Below the pieces are notes generated by a model, which saw nothing but the letters and a program-made list of their open reading frames with translations, was not told the origin of the DNA and made no database searches. A stretch of 13,271 bases of DNA from an uncultured Pseudomonadota bacterium (GTDB lineage Bacteria > Pseudomonadota > Alphaproteobacteria > Rs-D84): contig CAMVAR010000006.1 of assembly GCA_947165555.1 (NCBI GenBank), positions 1 through 13,271 of the forward strand. The letters run 5' to 3'. The stretch's first letter is position 1; the number at the start of each line of letters is the position of its first letter. This document shows, in pieces, positions 1 to 5,132 of the stretch. A program made the position numbers and the translations under genes.

Positions 1-261
1 GACCCACGCGTAGGCTTTGTCGCAACAAAGCGTACATTTAAATTGGCCGTTCAACGCAATCGTGCAAAACGAATGTTGCGTGACTGGGTCAGATTTCATT
101 CTGATATGATGTTATCAGAATATGATTATATTTTTATTGCGCGCCCGTCAATTCTTGGGGCAACCCGCGACATGGGACGCGACGCATTGGGGCGGGCATT
201 GCAACATATATCGCGTAAATATGCATCAAAAAAAAAGAAAAATGTTAAACAAAATTCTTGA
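1..261 (+). CDS. rnpA: Ribonuclease P protein component, 5'-truncated by window edge
   Basis: The frame is open from base 1 and ends at TGA 259-261. The 86 visible residues are the C-terminal part of RnpA, the basic protein that binds the RNase P RNA and helps mature tRNA 5' ends. The family's signature is clear: RVGFVATKRTFKLAVQRNRA followed by KRMLRDWVR, i.e. the conserved RNR-x-KR-xx-R helix. The tail is lysine-rich (KKKK). A TTG at 43 is only an internal codon, because homology runs upstream of it. The gene overlaps yidD by 20 bases, the usual rnpA-yidD arrangement. The start and any rpmH lie outside the window. Confidence 0.92.
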   Translation, partial: DPRVGFVATKRTFKLAVQRNRAKRMLRDWVRFHSDMMLSEYDYIFIARPSILGATRDMGRDALGRALQHISRKYASKKKKNVKQNS

Positions 262-481
262 TTTACCACGACGGGTGGGTGTTTACCTTATAAATTTATA
301 CCAGGCGTTAATATCGCCGATTATCGGGGGGCGGGAAACATGTCGTTTTACCCCAACATGCAGCGAATATACCAAAATCGCCATCAAACGTTACGGTCTG
401 GCCCGCGGGACACTGATGGGATTGCGCCGAATATTACGCTGTCGGCCGGGTGGTGGGTTTGGATTTGACCCTGTTCCTTGA
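242..481 (+). CDS. yidD: Membrane protein insertion efficiency factor YidD
   Basis: This 79-aa protein is the usual length for YidD, a small peripheral inner-membrane protein thought to assist YidC-dependent membrane insertion. The family core is present: an N-terminal amphipathic helix (RVGVYLINLYQALISP, about residues 11-26), then CRFTPTCSEYTKIAIKRYG (residues 34-52), and a C-terminal RCRPGGGFGFDPVP. The ATG at 242 is chosen because the longer in-frame reading back to 122 only re-reads rnpA and has no YidD homology. It overlaps the rnpA end by 20 bases, implying translational coupling. In many genomes yidC follows; here accB follows instead. Confidence 0.94.
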   Translation: MLNKILDLPRRVGVYLINLYQALISPIIGGRETCRFTPTCSEYTKIAIKRYGLARGTLMGLRRILRCRPGGGFGFDPVP

Positions 482-505
482 CAATGTTTGGTTTTATGTT
501 AAAAT
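478..505 (+). promoter_or_regulatory. Sigma70-type promoter for accB-accC
   Basis: A perfect -35 TTGACA (478-483) is followed after 16 bp by TAAAAT (500-505, 5 of 6 consensus bases). The -35 overlaps the yidD stop codon. Predicted start of transcription is near 512, giving a leader of about 35 nt before accB. The accB ribosome site AAAAGGA (534-540) lies 7 nt before its ATG. This separates accBC from rnpA-yidD transcription. Confidence 0.72.
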
Positions 506-547
506 CGTGTCATCAAGGACAAAGAATTTTTACAAAAGGATTAAGAT

Positions 548-994
548 ATGTCATTTCGTTCAACCGTAGAATCTATGTCGAAAATTATGGATGATATGGG
601 AATAACAGAATTAGACTTGGAACGTCAATTTTTATTTGGTGTATATCGCAAACATATACACTTATCAAAACAATCGGGCGCAACGGTCGCAATGCCGGCG
701 TTTCCAACATCAGATAATGCAAAACAAACAAACAGTGAGCCGGCCGCCGCATCTGTGTCGGGGTACGCGTTGAAATCGCCAATGGTTGGTGTTGCATACC
801 TGGCCCCGGAACCGGGCGCAAAACCATTTACCAAGGTTGGCGCATCGATTAAGGCCGGCGATACCGTTATATTGGTAGAAGCCATGAAAACATTTAATCC
901 AATTAAATCTGACAAAGACGGGGTCGTCAAAGAAATACTGGTTGCCGATGGCCAGGCGGTCGAATTTGACCAACCATTAATCATTATTGAATAA
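548..994 (+). CDS. accB: Acetyl-CoA carboxylase biotin carboxyl carrier protein (BCCP)
   Basis: The 148-aa BCCP carries biotin between the carboxylase (AccC) and the carboxyltransferase (AccAD) in the first step of fatty-acid synthesis. The N-terminal 40 residues form the helical AccC-interacting part (TELDLERQFLFGVYRKH). A flexible linker rich in Ala, Pro, Ser and Thr covers about 45-72. The C-terminal biotinyl domain spans about 75-148 and carries EAMKTFN at 111-117, with Lys114 as the biotinylation site. The usual form is EAMKMMN or EAMKTMN, so Phe here is a mild variant. The domain also has the ACC-type 'thumb' insertion (YLAPEPGAKPFTKVG, about 84-98). The start is supported by AGGA 7 nt upstream. 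accC begins 8 bases after its stop. Confidence 0.95.
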   Translation: MSFRSTVESMSKIMDDMGITELDLERQFLFGVYRKHIHLSKQSGATVAMPAFPTSDNAKQTNSEPAAASVSGYALKSPMVGVAYLAPEPGAKPFTKVGASIKAGDTVILVEAMKTFNPIKSDKDGVVKEILVADGQAVEFDQPLIIIE

Positions 995-1002
995 AAAATA
1001 AA

Positions 1003-2361
1003 ATGCCAAAGATTAAAAAAGTTTTAATTGCCAATCGCGGGGAAATTGCGTTGCGAATAATTCGCGCGTGTCGCGATATGGGAATACGTACGGTTGCGGT
1101 GTATTCAACCATTGACCGTAATGCAATGCATGTACAATTGGCGGACGAATCTGTGTGTATTGGACCGGGACCATCACGCGATTCGTATCTGAATGAATCT
1201 GCGATATTGACGGCGGCACTGTTGACGAACGCCGATGCAATTCACCCCGGTTATGGATTTTTATCGGAACGCGCCGATTTCGTACACAAGGTGGAACAAC
1301 ATGGGCTTATATGGATTGGCCCCGATGCCGCGATGATAAATAAAATGGGGGACAAGGTTAACGCAAAAAAAACCGCAATTGAATGCGGTTTGCCGGTTGT
1401 ACCCGGTTCTGATGGTGCCGTTGATACATTGGAAGACGCACTGAAATGGGGCGAAAAAATCGGGTACCCTGTTATGTTAAAGGCCGCCGCCGGTGGTGGC
1501 GGGCGCGGTATGCGCCCTGTGATGGACGCAACACAAATGCCCGAAGCGTTCGAAATCACCAAGAACGAAGCGCGCAGTGGGTTCGGTGACGATACGTTGT
1601 ATATAGAAAAACTGCTGTTGCATCCGCGCCATATTGAATTTCAGGTTTTGGGCGACAAACATGGCAATGTTGTGATTTTTGGGGAACGCGATTGTTCGTT
1701 GCAACGTAAAAATCAAAAGGTTATGGAAGAATGCCCGGCGGCGGCACTGAACCAGAAACAACGCGACGATATGATTGAAATTTGTAAAACGGCCGCAAAA
1801 AAAATGGGATACACAAACGCCGGAACGTTTGAATTCATGTATGAAAATGGGGAATTTTATTTCTTGGAAATGAATACCCGACTTCAGGTGGAACACCCGG
1901 TTACAGAAATGGTTTATGGGGTTGATTTGGTTCGCGAACAGATTCGCGTCGCCGCCGGCGAAAAACTGGGCTATACCCAGGCAAACGTTGTCCCACATGG
2001 ACATGCAATTGAATTTCGCATAAATGCCGAAGACCCGGAAACATTCGTTCCATGCCCCGGACAAATAACTCTTTATGCGCCATCGGGCGGATTGGGTGTG
2101 CGTGTGGATAGCGCGGTTTACACCGGATATACGATTCCGCCAACGTACGATTCGATGATTGCAAAATTAATCGTACATGCCCAATCACGGTCTGCATGTA
2201 TTATGCGTGCGGAACGCGCGTTGGACGAATTTGTTATCGAAGGTGTAAAAACGACGATTCCATTACAAAAAAAGTTGTTGAACAACCGCGATGTGCGCAC
2301 GTTAAACTTTGATAACCATTGGTTAGAAGGTTTTTTATCCAAAGAAAATAAAAAGAAATAA
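1003..2361 (+). CDS. accC: Acetyl-CoA carboxylase, biotin carboxylase subunit
   Basis: The 452-aa protein is essentially the length of the E. coli enzyme (449). It is the ATP-grasp biotin carboxylase that carboxylates BCCP-biotin with bicarbonate and ATP. Visible motifs are the N-terminal KVLIANRGEIALRIIRA (6-22), HPGYGFLSE (81-89), the glycine-rich ATP loop AAAGGGGRGMR (161-171), HPRHIEFQVLGD (207-218), GERDCSLQRKNQKV (227-240) and the metal/bicarbonate-site EMNTRLQVEHPVTE (289-302). All expected catalytic blocks are intact. There is no Shine-Dalgarno in the A-rich 8-nt gap after accB, so translation probably depends on coupling to accB. A strong terminator directly follows the stop, so accBC is a two-gene unit. 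Confidence 0.98.
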   Translation: MPKIKKVLIANRGEIALRIIRACRDMGIRTVAVYSTIDRNAMHVQLADESVCIGPGPSRDSYLNESAILTAALLTNADAIHPGYGFLSERADFVHKVEQHGLIWIGPDAAMINKMGDKVNAKKTAIECGLPVVPGSDGAVDTLEDALKWGEKIGYPVMLKAAAGGGGRGMRPVMDATQMPEAFEITKNEARSGFGDDTLYIEKLLLHPRHIEFQVLGDKHGNVVIFGERDCSLQRKNQKVMEECPAAALNQKQRDDMIEICKTAAKKMGYTNAGTFEFMYENGEFYFLEMNTRLQVEHPVTEMVYGVDLVREQIRVAAGEKLGYTQANVVPHGHAIEFRINAEDPETFVPCPGQITLYAPSGGLGVRVDSAVYTGYTIPPTYDSMIAKLIVHAQSRSACIMRAERALDEFVIEGVKTTIPLQKKLLNNRDVRTLNFDNHWLEGFLSKENKKK

Positions 2362-2391
2362 ATTAAAAACCGGTTATGCCGGTTTTTAATT
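2361..2391 (+). terminator. Rho-independent terminator after accC
   Basis: A perfect 13-bp inverted repeat (2361-2373 with 2379-2391, loop TTATG) overlaps the last base of the accC stop. The core is ACCGG/CCGGT, flanked by A and T runs, so it can work in both directions. The next -35 (TTGAAA) begins at its last base. Confidence 0.9.
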
Positions 2392-2419
2392 TGAAAAAAT
2401 ATATTGTTATTGGTATAAT
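2391..2419 (+). promoter_or_regulatory. Sigma70-type promoter for the structured leader/small RNA
   Basis: TTGAAA (2391-2396), a 17-bp spacer and a perfect TATAAT (2414-2419) make a near-consensus promoter immediately after the accC terminator. Predicted start is about 2426, where a run of four hairpins begins. Confidence 0.75.
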
Positions 2420-2425
2420 GTAAAT

Positions 2426-2518
2426 GTTCCTTGGAACGGGGACGGGGTGTGACAACCCTTTATTCAGGCGTCAGAAAAGACGAAAAAACTCCAACCGCAT
2501 AAATGTGCGGTTTTGTTT
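2426..2518 (+). ncRNA. Candidate small RNA or attenuated leader of about 90 nt, unrecognised family
   Basis: From the predicted start to the T-run, four hairpins follow one another: GTTC-CTTG-GAAC (2426-2437), GGGGT/ACCCT with a 6-nt loop (2444-2459), CGTC-AGAAAA-GACG (2469-2482) and the terminator AACCGCA/TGCGGTT (2493-2512). I do not recognise it as tmRNA, 6S, SRP RNA or a riboswitch class I know. It could instead be a leader controlling the following 23-codon ORF: ACTCCA (2488-2493) is exactly complementary to TGGAGT (2531-2536), which contains that ORF's ribosome site. A 17-codon GTG-initiated ORF (2449-2502; MTTLYSGVRKDEKTPTA) also runs through the RNA, so a coding role cannot be excluded. 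The promoter and terminator are seen directly; function is unknown. Confidence 0.45.
2493..2518 (+). terminator. Rho-independent terminator of the small RNA / intrinsic attenuator
   Basis: A 7-bp stem AACCGCA (2493-2499) and TGCGGTT (2506-2512) with loop TAAATG is followed by TTGTTT. It sits between the promoter at 2391-2419 and the ORF at 2543, so it either ends a small RNA or attenuates that ORF. Confidence 0.72.
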
Positions 2519-2542
2519 AACAAATTAAAATGGAGTATGACG

Positions 2543-2614
2543 ATGAACAAACAAAAAACAAAATATTGCACAATTTCGGCAATATTGGCATGCGGATATA
2601 TGATTGCAATGTAA
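2543..2614 (+). CDS. Possible 23-aa hydrophobic peptide
   Basis: ATG 2543 to TAA 2612-2614 encodes MNKQKTKYCTISAILACGYM plus IAM. A good ribosome site, TGGAGT (2531-2536), lies 6 nt upstream. The peptide has a basic N-terminus (three Lys) and a hydrophobic stretch (about residues 10-23) with an ILAC tetrad faintly like a lipobox. It stops three residues before a mature lipoprotein would begin to have any length. A terminator hairpin starts 8 bases after the stop, so the unit looks complete and not truncated by a later gene. I do not recognise the family. It could be a small membrane peptide, a leader peptide, or a chance ORF behind a real small RNA. Confidence 0.42.
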   Translation: MNKQKTKYCTISAILACGYMIAM

Positions 2615-2622
2615 CATATTAT

Positions 2623-2650
2623 GCCCACAAAATTTTGTGGGCAAATTTCT
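2623..2650 (+). terminator. Palindromic terminator after the 23-aa ORF
   Basis: A perfect 20-bp palindrome GCCCACAAAATTTTGTGGGC (2623-2642) is followed by AAATTTCT. The T-run is imperfect, but the U-rich 3' arm could serve. As a palindrome it could also act on minus-strand transcription. Confidence 0.6.
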
Positions 2651-2697
2651 AATAATATCTTGGTCGAATCACCGTGTGGTGGGACGTACTAATTTAT

Positions 2698-2725
2698 TTG
2701 CATCAATGCTTTTACTTGCTATAAT
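2698..2725 (+). promoter_or_regulatory. Extended -10 promoter for the fabD operon
   Basis: TGC-TATAAT (2717-2725) is a perfect extended -10 element. The best -35 is a poor TTGCAT (2698-2703) at 16 bp. Predicted start is about 2732, so the leader is only about 24 nt. Just upstream, CACC-GTGT-GGTG (2671-2682) is a small inverted repeat that might bind a regulator; this is unproven. Confidence 0.62.
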
Positions 2726-2755
2726 TGTGGCGTAACATAACCAAAGGATATGATT

Positions 2756-3631
2756 ATGTCATCAATTCTTGTATTCCCCGGCCAGGGTTCCCAGGCCGTT
2801 GGTATGGGACGCGATTTGTATGAAAATAATGCGGCCGCACGCGCGGTCTTTGACGAAGTGGACGATGCGTTGAACCAGAAATTGTCCGACATTATCTTTG
2901 ACGGTCCAATGGAAGATTTAACATTGACAACAAATGTGCAACCGGCGATTATGGCGACATCTATTGCGATGTTGCGTGCGTCGGATATTCCATTGACGGA
3001 ATATGTTGCGGGGCATTCGTTGGGCGAATATACGGCGCTGTGTGCGGCGGGTGCAATATCGTTGGCGGACACGGCGCGGTTGCTGCGCCTGCGCGGTGAT
3101 GCGATGCAACGCGCGGTGCCGGTGGGTGCGGGCCTGACGGCTGTTATTTTGGGCCTTGATATTGATGTGGTTCGTGAAATATGCGCGAAAAACGATTGCG
3201 ATGTTGCAAATGATAATTCCCCGGGCCAGGTTGTGATTTCAGGCGCGCGCGAAATTGTTGAAAAAACACTAGAAGACGCAAAATCTGCGGGTGCGCGGCG
3301 CGCGATGCCACTTGCGCTATCGGTGCCGGTTCATTGCCGTATCCAGGCCCCCGCGGCGATTGAGATGCGCAACGCGTTGGCACAAACAGAAATCAAAAAG
3401 CCGATGGCAAAACTTGTATCAAACAAAACCTGTGCGCCGATAGATGACCCAGATGAAATCCGTGACGCATTGGTTTATCAGATAACCCATGGTGTGCGTT
3501 GGCGTGAAAGTGTTTTGGCAATGCACGATTTGGGGATTACGGAAACAATCGAGGTTGGGCCGAGCGCGGTGCTTACAGGTTTAACGAAACGCATTTGCGC
3601 CGATATGGAAGGCAAGAAATTAGAGATATAA
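2756..3631 (+). CDS. fabD: Malonyl-CoA:ACP S-malonyltransferase
   Basis: The 291-aa enzyme transfers malonyl from malonyl-CoA to acyl carrier protein, feeding fatty-acid elongation. The family motifs are all present: FPGQGSQAVGMG (7-18, with oxyanion-hole Gln10), the nucleophile elbow GHSLGEYTAL (86-95, Ser88), the substrate-binding Arg113 in RLRGDAMQ, and catalytic His193 in SVPVHC. The C-terminal VGPSAVLTGLTKRI is also typical. An upstream in-frame ATG at 2750 exists, but AAAGGA (2743-2748) leaves only 1 nt to it and 7 nt to the ATG at 2756, so 2756 is preferred. It is the first gene of a tight plus-strand cluster running to mnmG. Confidence 0.97.
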   Translation: MSSILVFPGQGSQAVGMGRDLYENNAAARAVFDEVDDALNQKLSDIIFDGPMEDLTLTTNVQPAIMATSIAMLRASDIPLTEYVAGHSLGEYTALCAAGAISLADTARLLRLRGDAMQRAVPVGAGLTAVILGLDIDVVREICAKNDCDVANDNSPGQVVISGAREIVEKTLEDAKSAGARRAMPLALSVPVHCRIQAPAAIEMRNALAQTEIKKPMAKLVSNKTCAPIDDPDEIRDALVYQITHGVRWRESVLAMHDLGITETIEVGPSAVLTGLTKRICADMEGKKLEI

Positions 3632-3664
3632 TTATGGGTCAACAAATAAACATAACAAGATAGC

Positions 3665-3672
3665 AAGGAGGT
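3665..3672 (+). promoter_or_regulatory. Perfect Shine-Dalgarno for the 70-aa gene
   Basis: AAGGAGGT matches the anti-Shine-Dalgarno over its full length and stands 4 nt before ATG 3677. It is the strongest ribosome site in the window, suggesting the small protein is made at a high level relative to fabD and fabG. Confidence 0.85.
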
Positions 3673-3676
3673 AATT

Positions 3677-3889
3677 ATGGAATGGCATGGAAATACATTT
3701 AAACCGGTTGCGGGTTGGACCGTGTATGATTCAATTGCATACGCGATAAAGGTTGCAAAAGAACACCGTGACCAAGTTTATATAGAAATAAACGATATAA
3801 AACTAACCGTGAATGAAAAATCTGATATAGATTCAGTAAGGAATTTGTATTCGCGTCTGTTGCGGGAAAAACACGCCAAGTCAAAATAA
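3677..3889 (+). CDS. Conserved-looking small protein of unknown function between fabD and fabG
   Basis: A 70-aa soluble protein, not recognised. It begins MEWHGNTFKPVAGWTVYDSI, has a central helix with alternating charges (AYAIKVAKEHRDQ), a strand-like VYIEINDIKLTVNE (34-47) and a basic C-terminal helix (SVRNLYSRLLREKHAKSK). The apparent alpha/beta pattern suggests a small folded domain. It has no signal peptide and no cysteines. The excellent Shine-Dalgarno and the position inside the fabD-fabG unit (45 bases after fabD; fabG begins 13 bases after its stop) argue it is real. A link to fatty-acid synthesis is inferred from position only. It is too short and lacks the DSL motif to be acyl carrier protein. 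Confidence 0.78.
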   Translation: MEWHGNTFKPVAGWTVYDSIAYAIKVAKEHRDQVYIEINDIKLTVNEKSDIDSVRNLYSRLLREKHAKSK

Positions 3890-3902
3890 TATGGGGGCAA
3901 AA

Positions 3903-4631
3903 ATGTTCGATTTGAAAGATAAAGTTGTTTTAATTACCGGCGCAACCGGCGGAATTGGTGGTGCAATCGCACATAAAATGCGCGAAGCCGGTGCAACGAT
4001 TGTTGTGTCGGGCCGCAATATTGCGAAAATGAACGCGGAATTTGATGATTCCTATATTAAAATTCCGGCGGATTTATCGGCCGAAGGCGCGGCGGTTGAA
4101 TTGGTTATGGACACCATTGAAAAATGTGGCCGATTGGATGTTTTAATAAACAATGCGGGAATCACGGCGGACACACTGCTTATGCGGATGACGGACGAAC
4201 AATTTGATAATGTTATAAATACGAATTTGCGGTCTTGTTTCAAAATGTGCCGGGCGGCCATTATGCCAATGATGAAACAGCGTTTCGGTCGCATTATAAA
4301 CATGGCATCGATTATTGGTGTTATTGGCGGCCCAGGCCAGGCAAACTATGCGGCAAGTAAGGGTGGAATGATTGCGATGACAAAATCCATCGCGGCCGAG
4401 GTTGCATCCCGCGGCATTACCGCAAACGCAATCGCGCCGGGATTTATCAAAACCCCAATGACCGATGTGTTAAGTGAAGATTTGAAAAAATCATATCTGT
4501 CGCAAATCCCGGCGGGACGTTTTGGCGAACCCACCGACATTGCGAACGCATGCGTGTTCTTGGCGTCCGACGAGGCATCATATATCAACGGTCAAACATT
4601 ACACATCAACGGCGGATTGGGGAGATTTTAG
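3903..4631 (+). CDS. fabG: 3-oxoacyl-[acyl-carrier-protein] reductase
   Basis: The 242-aa protein is a classical short-chain dehydrogenase that reduces 3-oxoacyl-ACP with NADPH. It has the Rossmann motif TGATGGIG (12-19), NNAG (83-86) and the full catalytic tetrad: Asn108, Ser136 (INMASIIG), Tyr149 and Lys153 (YAASK). The PG-x-x-x-TPMT block (179-187) and C-terminal INGQTLHINGG complete the FabG pattern. E. coli FabG is 244 aa. An in-frame ATG at 3891 would add MGAK, but it lacks a ribosome site, whereas GGGGG (3893-3897) stands 5 nt before ATG 3903, so the later start is preferred. The usual downstream acpP is absent; an acetyltransferase follows 3 bases after the stop. Confidence 0.96.
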   Translation: MFDLKDKVVLITGATGGIGGAIAHKMREAGATIVVSGRNIAKMNAEFDDSYIKIPADLSAEGAAVELVMDTIEKCGRLDVLINNAGITADTLLMRMTDEQFDNVINTNLRSCFKMCRAAIMPMMKQRFGRIINMASIIGVIGGPGQANYAASKGGMIAMTKSIAAEVASRGITANAIAPGFIKTPMTDVLSEDLKKSYLSQIPAGRFGEPTDIANACVFLASDEASYINGQTLHINGGLGRF

Positions 4632-4634
4632 ATA

Positions 4635-5132
4635 ATGGCGTTTATAAATTTTAATCTTGAATTCAATACAACAAAAATATCGTTAAAGCCAATCGTGGCA
4701 ACCTTTGAATTGGCCAAAACTGTATTTGATGTAATATCGGAAAATCGAGAATTTTATAAGTATACACCAGTTGCAACAATCCAAGACAAAGTGCAAATGT
4801 TCGGTTTTTTAAAAAACGCCCAAAAGGAAAAAGAAACCCGAACCAAGGCAACATATATTATGTATAATAATAATGTATTTGTTGGTATGTGTTATGTGTT
4901 TAATATAGATTTATATAACAAAACCGCAGAGATAGGATGCTGGGGGACACCCCAGGCGACCAAACTTGGACTTGTAAGTCACGCATTTACGGTTTTATCG
5001 AATAAATGTTTTGATAGTGGTTTTTGTCGCATAACAACAAGTGTTGATTCAAAAAATATAGATGGGTGCAAAGTTGCCGAAAAATCTGGGTTTATACAGA
5101 ACCAAATGGTGTTTTTTACAAAAGAGAGATAA
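4635..5132 (+). CDS. GNAT-family N-acetyltransferase, RimJ/RimL-like
   Basis: A 165-aa protein with the layout of ribosomal-protein/amino-acid acetyltransferases: an N-terminal KISLKPIVATFELAKTVFDV, a central strand VFVGMCYVFNID (81-92), AEIGCWGTPQATKLGL (98-113) and the C-terminal VDSKNIDGCKVAEKSGF (137-153), which corresponds to the family's 'N..S..vaeklGF'. The acetyl-CoA pyrophosphate loop looks degraded: where relatives have Q-G-K-G-I, this has T-K-L-G-L (109-113). Activity is therefore uncertain, as is the substrate. It is more AT-rich than fabG and mnmG. Its TAA directly abuts the mnmG ATG, so the two are probably co-transcribed and coupled. Confidence 0.8.
   Translation: MAFINFNLEFNTTKISLKPIVATFELAKTVFDVISENREFYKYTPVATIQDKVQMFGFLKNAQKEKETRTKATYIMYNNNVFVGMCYVFNIDLYNKTAEIGCWGTPQATKLGLVSHAFTVLSNKCFDSGFCRITTSVDSKNIDGCKVAEKSGFIQNQMVFFTKER

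Noticed and set aside
122..241. Upstream extension of yidD starting at 122
   Set aside because: This only re-reads rnpA in another frame; YidD homology begins at ATG 242.
1477..2064. Long antisense ORF (195 aa) inside accC, and similar ones under fabD, mnmG and ileS
   Set aside because: These are shadows of strongly conserved coding frames, with no promoters or ribosome sites and unnatural composition.
3634..3663. Nine-codon ORF MGQQINITR between fabD and the 70-aa gene
   Set aside because: No ribosome site, no downstream hairpin and no amino-acid bias; probably chance.
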